A stretch of 64,000 nt of DNA, taken from positions 199,570,899 through 199,634,898 of the forward strand of contig NC_134397.1 in NCBI RefSeq assembly GCF_050003625.1, read 5' to 3'. Position numbers and translations under genes: made by a program. Shown here in pieces: positions 23,092-34,727 of the stretch. Numbering within the stretch: position 1 is the stretch's first letter; every line of letters starts with the position of its first letter. This DNA is from Haematobia irritans (Eukaryota > Arthropoda > Insecta > Diptera > Muscidae). Below the pieces are notes generated by a model. The model had not been told where the DNA came from. It ran no database searches and saw nothing but the letters and a program-made list of their open reading frames with translations.

Positions 23092-23822
23092 CACGGATGA
23101 AAAGACTGTTTTTCATATGTTTGGCTATAAACATTATATGTTTGGAACACAAATTTTTAAACACAATATTTTTGAGTGCAAGCATATAATGTTCATAAAC
23201 TAGCATAACATGTTTGGGACATATATGTTAATATGTTAGAACATATTATGTTTGGGACATAAAATGTTTGTAAATATAATATGCTTGGATGCAAACATAT
23301 ATTAATTTAGAAATAGCCTATAAACATATATGTGTTTAGTAGCTTGGAGCGCTATTTAAGAGGGAGCGATATTGAATTAAGTTGGTGGTTGTTGCTTGTT
23401 ATTACAAAATTAACATTTTATTTTTCCTTGGGCAATTGATCAGCTACTTCTTTGATCCTTACAAACTGTCCGGCAAAAGGTAAAATTAAAATAAAAAAAT
23501 CATACAATTGAATAATTTCTTCTACAATGTTTGTATTACACAAAAAGGTGCTAAGAACTAAAATATCTTGTGGAAGTGAGAAAGATGTGGCGGAATATAC
23601 AATTGGGCAGAAACAAAATTTTGAGTATTCAGGTCGAAAACCTATGTTGTTTGGAACTTAGACTACCCAAACATATATTGTTTAGACCAATATGCTTTCA
23701 AACATATTATATATTGGAAGAGATCAAACATATAAATGTTTAGGCAATACCCAAAAATATATATGCTTGAAGCAAAATATGTTTGGGAATATATGTTACA
23801 GAAGCGATTTTTTGTGAGCGTG
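23092..23822 (+). mobile_element. Family E TIR element, 731-bp copy
   Basis: From CACGGATGAAAAGACTGTTTTT to GCGATTTTTTGTGAGCGTG, flanked by TA (23090-23091 and 23823-23824). It is close to the copy at 17031-18007 in reverse, but lacks part of the middle; the tRNA-like module is cut down to CTTACAAACTGTCCGGCAAAAGG. Also carries CATATGTTTGG-type units. Confidence 0.8.
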
Positions 23823-23824
23823 TA

Positions 23825-25015
23825 TTTGCGTTTATTCTCTAATCCCGAAATATTAAAAGCAACCATCGTATAGTGTTGTTGAAACAGAACAGTATCTCCA
23901 TATCTGGTTTTCTCCAATTAGTTTAAAAATTACTAATATTGGGTAACTGCTTCACTCAAATTATAACATATTTTTTTGCTCGAGCGAGTGGACCAAGCCT
24001 TTTATTGAATATGTTATTTTTGCAGGTGAATGTTTTATGGTCTTATGGTCATTGTCACGGAGATTTTTGTTTTCGTCTACTTCTTCGTTGACGACAGCAA
24101 CAATCACGATGGAACATCGACATCGAGTCCATCCATCTGGAATGTACTCTGACATTGCCACTCTTCGATTTTCTAAGCGTTAGCTTTAAACATATAACGC
24201 GCCGCCACCTGATAGAGATGGTTGCCAGAGTGGTGATTGCGGCTTCCAGCTCATGCTTGTCGTTGGCTCGTTGTTGTCAGACATTTGGATTTTAAATTCG
24301 AATTGGAATTTTTACAACTTGTTATGATCATAATGACGATGATGATGTTTGTGGATTAGTATGGATTTTGCTAAGATATGTAAAAGTTTTCGTTTTTGTT
24401 TTTTTGCAAAATATTTCTTGTTGTTTATGCGACACTCGAAATTGGTAGAAAGTTATTAGCATAAAGTTAATAATGTCACAGACAATTGTCATAAATTTAG
24501 CATTTGTTCCATTGGACACAAAATGAATCTAGTGATAATTTACAAACAATGTATGAATGACCATTAGATGGGGGAGGAGTGGTGGTGGTGGTGGCGGTGG
24601 TAGAGCAGCTCTATCGAACGTGCTGATTATTGTTAAGAAGCGACATGGTCATTAATCATTTCATTGATTGAACCGACTTTGGCAAACAAAAAACGTTAGA
24701 GATGATATCGTTGATTTTTTGTATTTAAAATTTCTGAGCACGCGACTCAAACGTCGTTGTTTTTTGACAATTTTACAATTTGTATAGAATCAGTGAAATT
24801 GAAATGGTATTTCTTGTTAACTTGAAAGGAATTTGTGTCAATTGATATTAGACTTCAACATTCGATTAGGGCTTTTAAGAAAATTTATGAGATCCGTAGT
24901 CCCACAGACAACGATCCATCGCTGCACTGCTACTATTAAAAAAAAGGTATAAAATACAAAAATTCTAAAATTAATTTAAATGTAAATAAACGTGGTACAA
25001 AATCTTTCGTACAAT
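23825..25015. other. Low-repeat region, no gene recognised
   Basis: Balanced composition with few transposon signatures. A GGTGGTGGTGGTGGCGGTGG run lies at about 24582-24601. No convincing coding frame. Confidence 0.45.
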
Positions 25016-25855
25016 TCTTCTGGGGATCGGCTGATATGGTGGATATATATAATTATATAAATATGGACCAATTTTGCATGGTTGTTAGAAGGCATGTATG
25101 TGGGGTTGCCAGACGGGCTTGATTTGGCTTGATTGTCAAGTTTATAATGCGTGTCAAGTGAAAAAGTGATTTGTCAAGTTTTTTTTTTTAATTCATTCTA
25201 GCCACATATTTAATAATACTTAAAAAAGGAATTTTATATTTCTAAAAAAACACATCGAAAGAGCATATTTTACTATGAATAAAACTATAGTTGTATTTAT
25301 AAGGATAAATATAAACATATTTTTTTCTGTGTCACTATAATTTAAAACAAGTAAATGAAGCCTATAGTCGGGCGTTCTATGGAAGAATGACAGCATGAAG
25401 GATTTAAGTACAATATAATGAAATTACCACAGACATTTGCGTAAAATTTGTATATTTTGGATAATGTATGGAGGCTTTATTTAAATCTGAACTGAATTGG
25501 ATCAAATTCAACACGTTTAAATATAATGTTAAATCTATTCTCTTTGGAAAATATCAGGTAAATTCGAATAAAATCGCGTTGAAAATTGGTATAAAATATT
25601 CTACCATATACCTCAGTGCAAGATTTCAAGTAAATCGAAATGAATCTTTGGTCTCCGGTGGTGATATGAATCTATATAGGGCGCAAGATATATATGGGAG
25701 CTATATCTAAATCTGAACCAATTTCAACCATATTTGTCATACTTGATGATACCATAAGTGTAATTTTGTGAGAGCTATATCCAAATCTCAACCAAATTTA
25801 GCATACTGTGCAAAATTTGAAGCAAATCAATATGAAAGATCGATTAATAAACACA
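25016..25855 (+). repeat. Decayed fragments of families A and B
   Basis: GGGGATCGGCTGATATGG to GCATGGTTGTTAGAAGG (25016-25095) is part of a family A unit. From about 25345 there is a diverged family B start (AGTCGGGCG), then GAGCTATATCTAAATCTGAACC (25698 onward). Between them lies TTGATTTGGCTTGATTGTCAAG, unassigned. Confidence 0.5.
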
Positions 25856-25860
25856 TTATG

Positions 25861-27000
25861 GCGGACATGCACCACGGTGGCTCCCTACTATTATTAAGAA
25901 TAAACTTTAATGAGGATTGCAAAAACTTTCAAAATTTTGTAACAACGCCCGATAGTAGAGAATTAATGAATTCTGTATCTAAGAATGCGAATAATATATT
26001 GCAAAACAAGTTTTCTTTAAAATTTATATATTTTTATTGTTATATTGTTTTTATTTCTTTTACATTGTTTCTGTTATTTCTACTTTTTATGATATATTTG
26101 TTTTTATTCTAATAATTTTTTTGAAAAAAATGTTTTTTTAAATTAAATTAATTTCAATAGTATGATTTTTTTTATTTGTCAAGTTTTTCTTTCAAAATCA
26201 AGTCTTTTTGTGGTCAACGTCAAGCTTTTCGACAAATTGGATCTGGCAAGCCTACATATATGGTACTAAAATCACGTATCAAATTGCAACCCTGTCGGTT
26301 GAAATTTGCTGTTCCAAGAGTCGCAGGCACGGTTACCACAATTGCAACGAAAAATGGTAGAAAAGTAGACACAATTTTCTATATAATAACAAACTTATAA
26401 AATATTCTATAAAAATAAAATTTTGAGAAAATTTTCTACGGAAATAAAATTTTGACAAAAGAAATAAAATTTTGACAAAGTTATCTTTAGGAATACAATT
26501 TGGACAAAATTTTCTTTAGAAATAAAATTTCTAAAGAATGGCGGGCATGCATCACGGTTACTCCCTACTATTATTGAGAATACATTTTAATGAGGATTGC
26601 AAAAACTTTCAAAATTTTTTAACAACACCCGATAGTAGAAAATTAATTAATAATCTAAGAATACGAATACGAGAATAAGAATTCAAAATCAAGTCTTTTT
26701 GTGGTCAATGCCTAGCTTTTCGACAAATTGGATCTGGAAAGCCTACATATATGGTACTAAAATCACGTATCAAATTGCAACCCTATCGGTTTAAATTTGC
26801 TTTTCCAAGAGTCGCAGGCACGGTTGCCACAATTGCTTCGAAAAATGGTAGAAAGGTAGACACAATTTTCTATATAATAAAAAACTGATAACATATTCTA
26901 CAAAAATAAAATTTTGAGAAAATTTTCTATAGAAATAAAATTTTGACAAAAGAAATAAAATTTTGACAAAGTTATCTTTAGGAATACAATTTTGACAAAA
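25861..27000. repeat. Local direct duplication of 0.5-0.65 kb units
   Basis: The segment starting GGCGGACATGCACCACGGTGG (25861) recurs at 26540 (GGCGGGCATGCATCACGG). Both are followed by CTCCCTACTATTATT, CTTTCAAAATTTT, CCCGATAGTAGA, then TCAAAATCAAGTCTTTTTGTGG and a 29-mer-like block. The second unit lacks about 180 bp found in the first (about 26010-26190). Each unit starts with a sliver of SINE head. Confidence 0.65.
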
Positions 27001-27369
27001 TTTTCTTTAGAAATAAAATTTCGACAAAATATTCTTTAGAAATAAAATTTTGAAAAAATTTTTGAAAAATAATTTTAAAAAAAATTTCCAATAGAAACAA
27101 AATTTTTATAAAACTGGCTATAAATTCAATATTTTTAAAAGTTTTAATTTTCATGTTACTATCAAAGTCCATCGTGAGTTAGTTCTCCCATTTTGTAGAA
27201 GTAGTAACTGAAATAACTAAAATAAAATAAAATAATAATAAATTTCATTCGAAAAAAAAAAATTTCATACAAAATTTTTAACGGAAACTTCAAAATAAGA
27301 TTTTTTTATCTGAAATTTTTTTGAAAATTTTCTTAAAATATTGGTAATTTTTTTTTGGCACGAGTGGCA

Positions 27370-27490
27370 ACTGTGGTCACCGGACGTAAACTCCGATATG
27401 GCTCATTTGCAATATCATACGACCTACATCAATAACAACTACTTATTCCAAGTTTAAAGTCGATAGCTGGTTTCATTGGGAACAGGGACG
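27370..27490 (+). repeat. Family A 3' fragment
   Basis: CGGACGTAAACTCCGATATGG through CATCAATAACAACTACTTATTCC to GTCGATAGCTGG matches the A-family tail. Truncated on both sides. Confidence 0.6.
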
Positions 27491-27622
27491 GACGCATAGT
27501 GTTTCGAAAGCGGAAAAAATATGTGCTCTGATGTTTATTCTAATTTCTATTTTTAGTAGTCTATGATATCGGGCATCGAATACAAAAATAAAATTGTGCT
27601 ATAACTGACAAGAACTATTTTT

Positions 27623-28517
27623 AAAACAAGTATATACGGCCAGGCCGTGACTTATGTACCCTCCACCATGGATTGCGCAGAAACTTCTTCTAAACACTGC
27701 CATCCACAATCGCATTACTTGAGTTGCGGTAACGCTTGCCGAAGGCAAGGTATTTTAAAACCTCCTAACACCGTCTTCTAAATTGTAAGTAAGTCCATAT
27801 GTGGTATATATTAAATTAAAAAAGACCGATTAAATACGTATATAATTTAGTTTCACAAAATTTTCTATAGAAATAAAATTTTAACAAAATTTTCTATAGA
27901 AATAAAATTTTGGTAGATTACTTATGGACCAATTTTTGTGTGATTGGGGATCGGCTATATAACTATAGACCAATATGGACCAATTTTGGTATGGTTGTTA
28001 GCGGCCATATACTAACACCACGTTCCAAATTTGAACCGGATCGGATGAATTTTGCTCCTCCAAGAGGCTCCGGAGTTCAAATCTGGAGAACGGTTTATAT
28101 GTGGGCTATATATAGTTATGGACTGACATGGACCAATTCTCGCACGGTTGTTAGAGACCATATACCATCAGCCGGATCGGATGAAATTTGATTATGCACC
28201 GATGAGGACCAGTTTTTGCATTGTTAGTAGAGACCATATACCAAAACCATGTACCAAATTTCAGCAGGATCGGATGAAATTTGTTTCTCTTTGAGGCTCC
28301 GCAAGCCAAATCTGGGAATCGGTTTATATGGGGCTATACGTAAAAGTGGACCGATATGGCCCATTTTCAATAACGTCCGACCTATATCAATAGCAACTAC
28401 TTGTGCCAAGTTTCAAGTCGATAGCTTGTTTCGTTCGGAAGTTTGCGTGATTTCAATAGACGGATGGACATGCTTAGATCGACTCAGAATTTGACCACGA
28501 CCCAGAATATACTTTAT
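27623..28517 (+). mobile_element. Family A element, 3' end truncated
   Basis: Starts AAAACAAGTATATACGGCC; the palindrome is partly lost. CCCTCCACCATGGATTGCG, a short 29-mer block, about three 153-bp units and the tail with a reduced GACGGATGGAC are present. It stops shortly after CCCAGAATATACTTTATG without the GGTGGAGGGTATAA end. Confidence 0.7.
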
Positions 28518-29107
28518 GTTAATTTTGTCTTGATCGGAAATGGGGTTAAATTACATGGATGGTGTAAAAGAACGATTGGTCCAATTTTAGCTAGATTATA
28601 TATTTTATGTAGGTATTGGTGGTGGTTTTTGAACTAAAAACGAAAAAAAAATTGAGGAAATTAAAATTTGGAAAATTTTTACAGTTTTGGGACTTTTCTA
28701 CCTAAAAATGATAATTTACAAAAAAAACTATATATGTCAATTTTGGGTTGATTATAGAGTATATTATTGCTATTTTTGGTTAGAAATAGGTTTAAAATAT
28801 TTTTACCTTTGGATTATATTTTTGGTAAAAACACCTCATTTGTACCAACAAAGGCATTTAGGATGAACGAGTTTTTATCACGAGTAATTGGGGTCATTTG
28901 GCTGACGTTGCTTTTAACGGCATAGCTTCCTCATTATTACGAAATAAAAATTCGATCATTTATCTCAGAAAAATTTAATTTTTCTTTGAATACTAAAGTA
29001 TCACATATTATTGGAAACTCCTTTATACGCAGCATGAGAGCATTAAATTTATCTCAACAAATTCGATTACTAAAAATTGATATTTGCAAATTTTCATATT
29101 AATCTTG
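28518..29107. other. AT-rich sequence, nothing recognised
   Basis: No repeat family, gene or structured signal identified. Confidence 0.4.
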
Positions 29108-29450
29108 TACACGCAAAGAAAAAAAACGTTTGGAAAACGTGTACCGAAAACGTTTTTCTTTTGTTAGAGTTTTTGAATTGCTTCGAAAAGTATACACTTT
29201 TATCACCAAAAAAAAATCGTTTGGTACAAAATTTTTATTTTTTCAATAAAAAAACTTATTTTTGAACTACCAACACAGTTCATTTCGTTTATATCAAACA
29301 CTTTTCTTTTCTGACTTTAGGTCTTTAATAAGACACATTTTACAGTTCAAAATTTAATATAGTACAATGTAATGTTGAATATTTTTTCGGAATCTTCCGA
29401 ATATATCTGGAATATATGTAAAAAAAAAAAAACAAAAGCAAAAAAAACTT

Positions 29451-29524
29451 TGGCCGAAGCAGGGATCGAACCCACGACCCTTGGCATGAGAGTCGGACAT
29501 AGCTACCACTGCTCCACGGTGCCA
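29451..29524 (-). ncRNA. tRNA-like module, leftward
   Basis: The minus strand reads GCACCGTGGAGCAGTGGTAG (A box-like) and GGGTCGTGGGTTCGATCCCTG (T arm and B box). The T stem can pair but the acceptor stem is imperfect and there is no clear anticodon identity, so it is tRNA-derived and probably not a working tRNA. It resembles the head of the SINE at 8398. Confidence 0.6.
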
Positions 29525-29637
29525 AACTAAATGTTTGTTTCTGTTAAATAAACTTTGTTTATTCGGTTCGTGGGCGCCGCAAGCTATGCTATATAAATAT
29601 AACTTATATGGATATTTATCTATTGATGACCATAACA

Positions 29638-29711
29638 GCTACATAGCTCAGTGGTTAGTGTGTTGGCTTACAATGTGCATGGTCCGCGGTTCGATTCTCC
29701 GTCCAGGCGAA
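29638..29711 (+). ncRNA. tRNA-like module, rightward
   Basis: TAGCTCAGTGGTTAGTGTG is a good A box and GGTTCGATTCTCC a good B box, about 35 nt apart. The 3' side continues GTCCAGGCGAAAGG. The acceptor arms do not pair well. It is the same module as at 6725-6800 and 42040-42110. Confidence 0.65.
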
Positions 29712-30349
29712 AGGTAAAAAAATTTTAAACATTTATAAAATCGTATAATTTCTTCTACATTGTTGGTATTACAGGAAAAGGTGTTAAGAACTAAAAATCC
29801 TCGTGGATGTGAGAAAGATGTGAGGGACAATGCAATTAGCAAGAAAATAATGTTTTTTTTGAGCTAGTCTTTATGAAATTGTTTTTACATACTGGAAAAG
29901 AATAAACGTTTATCACAAAGAGTATATACTTTTCTTCCAAATACACTTCCTTACAGCGAAAAGCAAATGAGAAACGAACTTTGTTTGTCTAAAATTTCGT
30001 TTGGGAGGAAAGAATTATTTTTTTGCGTGTACTCATAAACATTTCATTGTATAACACATTTTGAGCAATGCTTTAATCCTAACACCCATATTAGCTAATG
30101 ATAATCTCGTCACGATTTTCTTCTCGCAAACCACGCATGTAGCATAGCATAACTCCATATTACAAAACTTTAATCTGTCCAAGACGACAGTACGAGAATG
30201 AATTCATGTGTGTATCACCGAAAAAATTGATGTGACAATTTGTATTATCTAACTTTTATATCTGTAGTTATACTTATTTTTCCTATATGCTAGATGTATT
30301 TAAGTCATAAGAGGCGTAAGTTAGCAGTATACACTACAAATCAAACAAG

Positions 30350-32429
30350 TAAGTAAAGTAGAAAGTCGGGCGGGGCCGACTATATCATACCCTAAACCAC
30401 CATTACAGAATTAGTAATCATAAGCATTTGTGGGGTAACATATAGGTCTAAGAGATAAACCGCAGTTGCATATTTAAGAAAACTAAGGGGTACATGTCTA
30501 TGGGTGCTTTGTGTCAATGTGACTATAGCTCATAGTCAATGTTGCCACGAAAAATGTTCGGTTTACCCTACAAGGACAAAAAAAGTTCCCTACTTTCCCA
30601 TACATTCCCAAACAATTTTCCCCACTATATTTTTCGTTAAATTTAAAAAATTTTACAAAACAAAAATGGTTCTAAGTACTTTATTATCTTAAAACATGAA
30701 TATGCACGTATATAACTTAAAATATAAATTTGTATTACCACCACGGTTGCCACAGTTGGTAGAATTCTACCCAAATTAGTAATCTTTTTTGTTAAATCTC
30801 TATAAAAATAAAATTTTGGAAAAAGTTTCTATAAACAAATTTTTGTGAGAAATTTTTCTATACAAAAAAAATTTGACAATAAATTCTATAGAAATAAAAT
30901 TTTGAGAATAAATTCCACAGAAATAACATTTTGAGAAAATTTTTTATAGAAATAATATTTTGAAAAAAATTTCTATAGAAATACAATTTTGACAAAATGT
31001 TCCATAGAAATAAAATGTTGACAAAATTCTCTACAGGAATAAAGTTTACCACACATTGTTAAAGATCAAGCCTTTGCCGGCTTCTAATTTCCTCCTCTAG
31101 AGCCACCAAAATGTAAAAATTATTACAAATTGTGTTGAGTGAAAATGTCCTACATTGTGGCCCTACGTCCCTACAAGACGCTAAATATTAGATAAACCCA
31201 TAGGGAATATACATATAGGGAATTTCCACTACGTCTAGCAACACTGGTTGTGTTGATATTGCGCCAATATTAGTATGCCACTAATATTGAGCCCATTATT
31301 AAAAAAGAGAAAATCGTTAATTTAGTGTGGGTAATAAATACAAATTTGTAAAAATCGAGCAATATTTTTATGAACGAGCTACAAGTACGTATAAGTACGA
31401 TCGGCTAGTACATCAAAATTTGAAATTTTAGTAACATTGGTTAATAAATAAGAGTACTATGGCCAAATTTGGGAAAATCGAGCGATGCATATATATGGGA
31501 GCTATATCTAAATCTGAACATTTGCATAATAATTTGCGGGTTTGATTAATACCACAAAAGGTTACCTTGTGCAAGATTTGAGTAAGATCAGTTAAGAAAT
31601 GAGGCATGTATGGTCAAACATAAAGTTATTAGGGGCGAATTTTTCAAAATCGGTTGATACATATATGGGAGCTATATCTACATTTGAACCGATTTCGATG
31701 AAATTTTGCACATATAGTTAGTACTATAGAGGACTGGATCTAGCAAACTTTTAGTAAGATCGGTTAATAAATAAGGGTTCTATGGCGAAATTTGGGAAAA
31801 TCGGGCTATACATATATATGGGAGCTATATCTAAATCTGAACCGATTTCGATGATTTTTTGCACATATAGTTAGTGCTATAGAAGACTACATTTAGCCAA
31901 ATTTGAGTAAGATCGGTTCATAAATAAAGGTTTTGTGGCCAAATTTGGGAAAATCGGGCGATACATATATATGAGAGCTATATCTAAATCTGAACCGATT
32001 TGGATAAAATTTTGCAGACTTGAAGGGCGATGGAAAAGATTAACTTTTGCCAAATTTGGTGACGATCCGTTTGAAAAAACGCGCAACGTGACCCCATTTG
32101 TCGAAATCGGGCGATACATATATATGGGAGCTATATCTAAATTTGATCCGATTTCTTCCAAATTCAATAGCGTTCGTCCTTGTGCCCAAAAACCTTCCTG
32201 TACCAAATTTCATCAAAATCGGTTAATAATTGCGACCGGAATCCTGTGAACAACAAATACATGGACAGACGGACGGACGGACGGACACCAAGCGCTAGAT
32301 CGACTCAGGAGGTGATTCTGAGTCGATCGGTATATATTTTATGGGGTCTAAAATCAATATTTCTGGTAGGCACATTTTTTGGCCGATCAAACTTATTATA
32401 CCCTGACCACTATGTGGTTTAGGGTATAA
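30350..32429 (+). mobile_element. Family B element, full length with internal insertion
   Basis: 5' end AGTAAAGTAGAAAGTCGG with the small hairpin AGTCGG/CCGACT, then ATACCCTAAACCAC. About five units of 152-170 bp follow (TATATGGGAGCTATATC at 31493 onward). Then AATTGCGACCGGAATCCTG, (GACG)n, the GATCGACTCAG block, and the end CCACTATGTGGTTTAGGGTATAAAAA. ATACCCTAAACCAC near the start and GTGGTTTAGGGTAT near the end are exact 14-bp inverted repeats. About 0.7 kb (30510-31250) is inserted relative to the copy at 62594. Confidence 0.75.
30510..31250. repeat. Insertion in family B carrying 29-mer repeats
   Basis: Bounded by CAATGTTGCCACG and CTAGCAACACTGG, weak inverted repeats suggestive of hAT-type ends, though no 8-bp duplication is evident. 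From 30742 (CGGTTGCCACAGTTGG) it contains diverged AT-rich 29-mers to about 31045. Confidence 0.4.
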
Positions 32430-32751
32430 AAATGATTGAAAAGCTTATATCTTCTAAAATTATGTAATTTGTATTCCACCTAACCTTCCATTCGGTTCCC
32501 CAAAATGTATATATTTGTCATATATTCATCACTTCATTCATTAATCTCAATAAGAGTGAGGAATTTATACTCTCTGCCAAGATTATGGCAGAAATGGCAA
32601 CATCTAAAGCAATACATCAATATACAACTGAATCACACCGACTGGACTGGAACTCGCGTAAACAGCCCATGAACCAAAGGCATTCAACCACAAAAGAAGA
32701 TATTACAAACAAAACAGATAGGTGTGGTATCTGTGTGTATTAGGTTGGGTC
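32430..32751. other. Unassigned sequence
   Basis: No repeat family or gene recognised. Confidence 0.4.
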
Positions 32752-33428
32752 GATGCATTTCAACAGCCGTTGCACTGAATTTGAATCACTTTTTTTTTTG
32801 GGTGTGATTTGAATTCAGTGTTTTGGATGTTAATTAAAAAATGTTGTGATATTTTGCCAAATAAATAATTTCTAAAATTTTTTTTTAATGATTTTTAATG
32901 TATTCTACCTGAAACGTTTGACCTCAAATATTTTCAAAAATTCGCAATTTTCTAGAATGGATTTAGGATTTTATCGCCAAAATTTTAAAAATTAGTCCCA
33001 TTTTATTAATTCTTACGGCCATTTCCATGTAGCTCCGTTAGGCTTTAACTGCCAGTTAACAGAAAGTAAATTGCAAATACCTTCTCTCCGGTTAACTTTA
33101 ACTGAAAAACTTTTGTCAGTTAAGTTCCTAATTGGCATATAGAATATATAGGCAAGATGATAGCTTCGTCCATAATATGATTTAAAAGTTGGTTATTTAA
33201 CGGAACACTAACGGAGCTTTATGAAAATGGGGGTTACTCTGTTTTTAATCTATTTGAAACAAAAAAAGTTAAAACTACCCATCAAAAATATGAATAGAAC
33301 AACTTATAAAAAATTGAATTAAAAGAACTTCCTGTGTAGTTAAAATAAAGAACATCATTGGTAGGACATTTTTGAAAGTGCTTTTAAAATTGTGCCTTTA
33401 GAAGAACTTCCAAATTTTTTGGTCGGGT
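32752..33428 (+). mobile_element. Family I element, left end missing
   Basis: Starts within GCATTTCAACAGCCGTTGCAC, shared with 56740 onward. It carries the TTTAACTGCCAGTTAACAG block also at 59795 and ends GAAGAACTTCCAAATTTTTTGG with a degraded GCTGGG. No coding frame. Confidence 0.6.
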
Positions 33429-33639
33429 AGCTATAGAAAACAACTTTTATTGGAGCTATCACATCTTTCGCTCTTACTCTTATTTTACTGGTATTTAAAT
33501 TGACTTAACAAAATTTAATGGGTTTATTGAAGTGTAAATCATTATTGCCGAAAATTTCTATAAGTAGAATGCAACTTTATCACATTTAATTGCTAATAAT
33601 CATCACCATATCAGTTATTGGTCCTTTATCAATAAACTA

Positions 33640-34132
33640 CACGGACGAAAAAAACTGTTTTTCATATGTTTGGGTGTAAAAATTATATGTTTGGAACTCA
33701 AATTTTTGAACACAATATTTTCAAGTGCAAGCATATAATTTTCATAAACTAGCATAACATGTTTGGGGCATATATGTTAATATGTTAGAACATATTATGT
33801 TTGGGACATAAAATGGTTGAAAATATAATATGCTTAGATGCAAACATATATTTAATTGGAAATAGTGTATAAACATATATGTGTTTAGAAAGAGAGACCT
33901 AGAGAGTATGCTGCAAGTAAAATAATGGAAATAACCAATTGGCGTCTTAAAAATATATCCACACAAAGAAAATTTCATTAAATTTTTTACTACCAGTGTA
34001 TGCCCTAAGGTGAAACATTATATGTTTGAACAATACAAACAATATTTTTTTTGGACCAATCCTGAAAATATATATGCTGGAAGCAAAATGTGTTTGGGGT
34101 CTATGTTACAAAAACGATTTTTTTTGAGGGTG
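33640..34132 (+). mobile_element. Family E TIR element, 493-bp copy
   Basis: From CACGGACGAAAAAAACTG to CGATTTTTTTTGAGGGTG, flanked by TA (33638-33639 and 34133-34134). The tRNA-like module is deleted. CATATGTTTGG-type units are retained on both sides, so the element can fold back. Confidence 0.75.
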
Positions 34133-34727
34133 TATAATTGTTATTTTGCTTGATAAAAACAGGAAGTGTGGCTTTATGGTAGACTATTTATAGGACTTGT
34201 AGAAATTTTAATCTTATAAAATTTATTAAAATACTATAGTGTGTTATTGTAGAATAAAATAAAATGAAATGTCGTTTGGGATATATTTTTTACAAATTTA
34301 AATAAATTCCATCTGAAAATACGTGCTTTTTTCCAAAGCCAGTCTCTGTTAAGAACGGTACAGGCGTTGTATCGCAACCGTCCGGAATAAGAAAATGCAA
34401 AAATTATCACCAATTCAGTTTTCTCAATATTTTCGTTGCTTTATTATCTTGTGAAAGCACCTGGATGTGTGTCATCGACAAGCAACCAGGGCTGTGGAGT
34501 CGGAGTCTTGGAGTCGGAAGATTTTGCTGGAGTCAGAGCCGGAGTCATATAAATTTTGCTCGACTCCGGCGAAATAAAATTTGAAAAACACTTCATATCT
34601 TTTTAAGTAAAGAAATATTTCGACAAATTAGATTCGATTGGGGTTTTAATCGAACAACGAAAAACGAAGTACGGGATTTCAGACCATTCAAAGTGTATTT
34701 ATATGGGTGAAATTTCACGGTGATATA

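Larger units (their letters stand above)
29110..30029 (+). mobile_element. Family E2 TIR element with two divergent tRNA-like modules
   Basis: 920 bp from CACGCAAAGAAAAAAAACG to the reverse complement of CACGCAAAAAAATAATTC, flanked by TA (29108-29109 and 30030-30031). It contains a minus-strand tRNA-like module (29451-29524) and a plus-strand one (29638-29711), transcribed away from each other with a TATATAAATATAACTT stretch between them. The outer parts show AACGTTT...TATACTTTT blocks on both sides. No coding frame. A second copy is at 41604-42430. Confidence 0.75.

Noticed and set aside
29638..29711. Functional tRNA gene
   Set aside because: A and B boxes are good but the acceptor stem does not pair and the module occurs only within repeated TIR elements.
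32752..33428. Solo LTR
   Set aside because: No TG...CA ends or short flanking duplication; the sequence matches the CCCAGCAAAAAA-ended family I instead.
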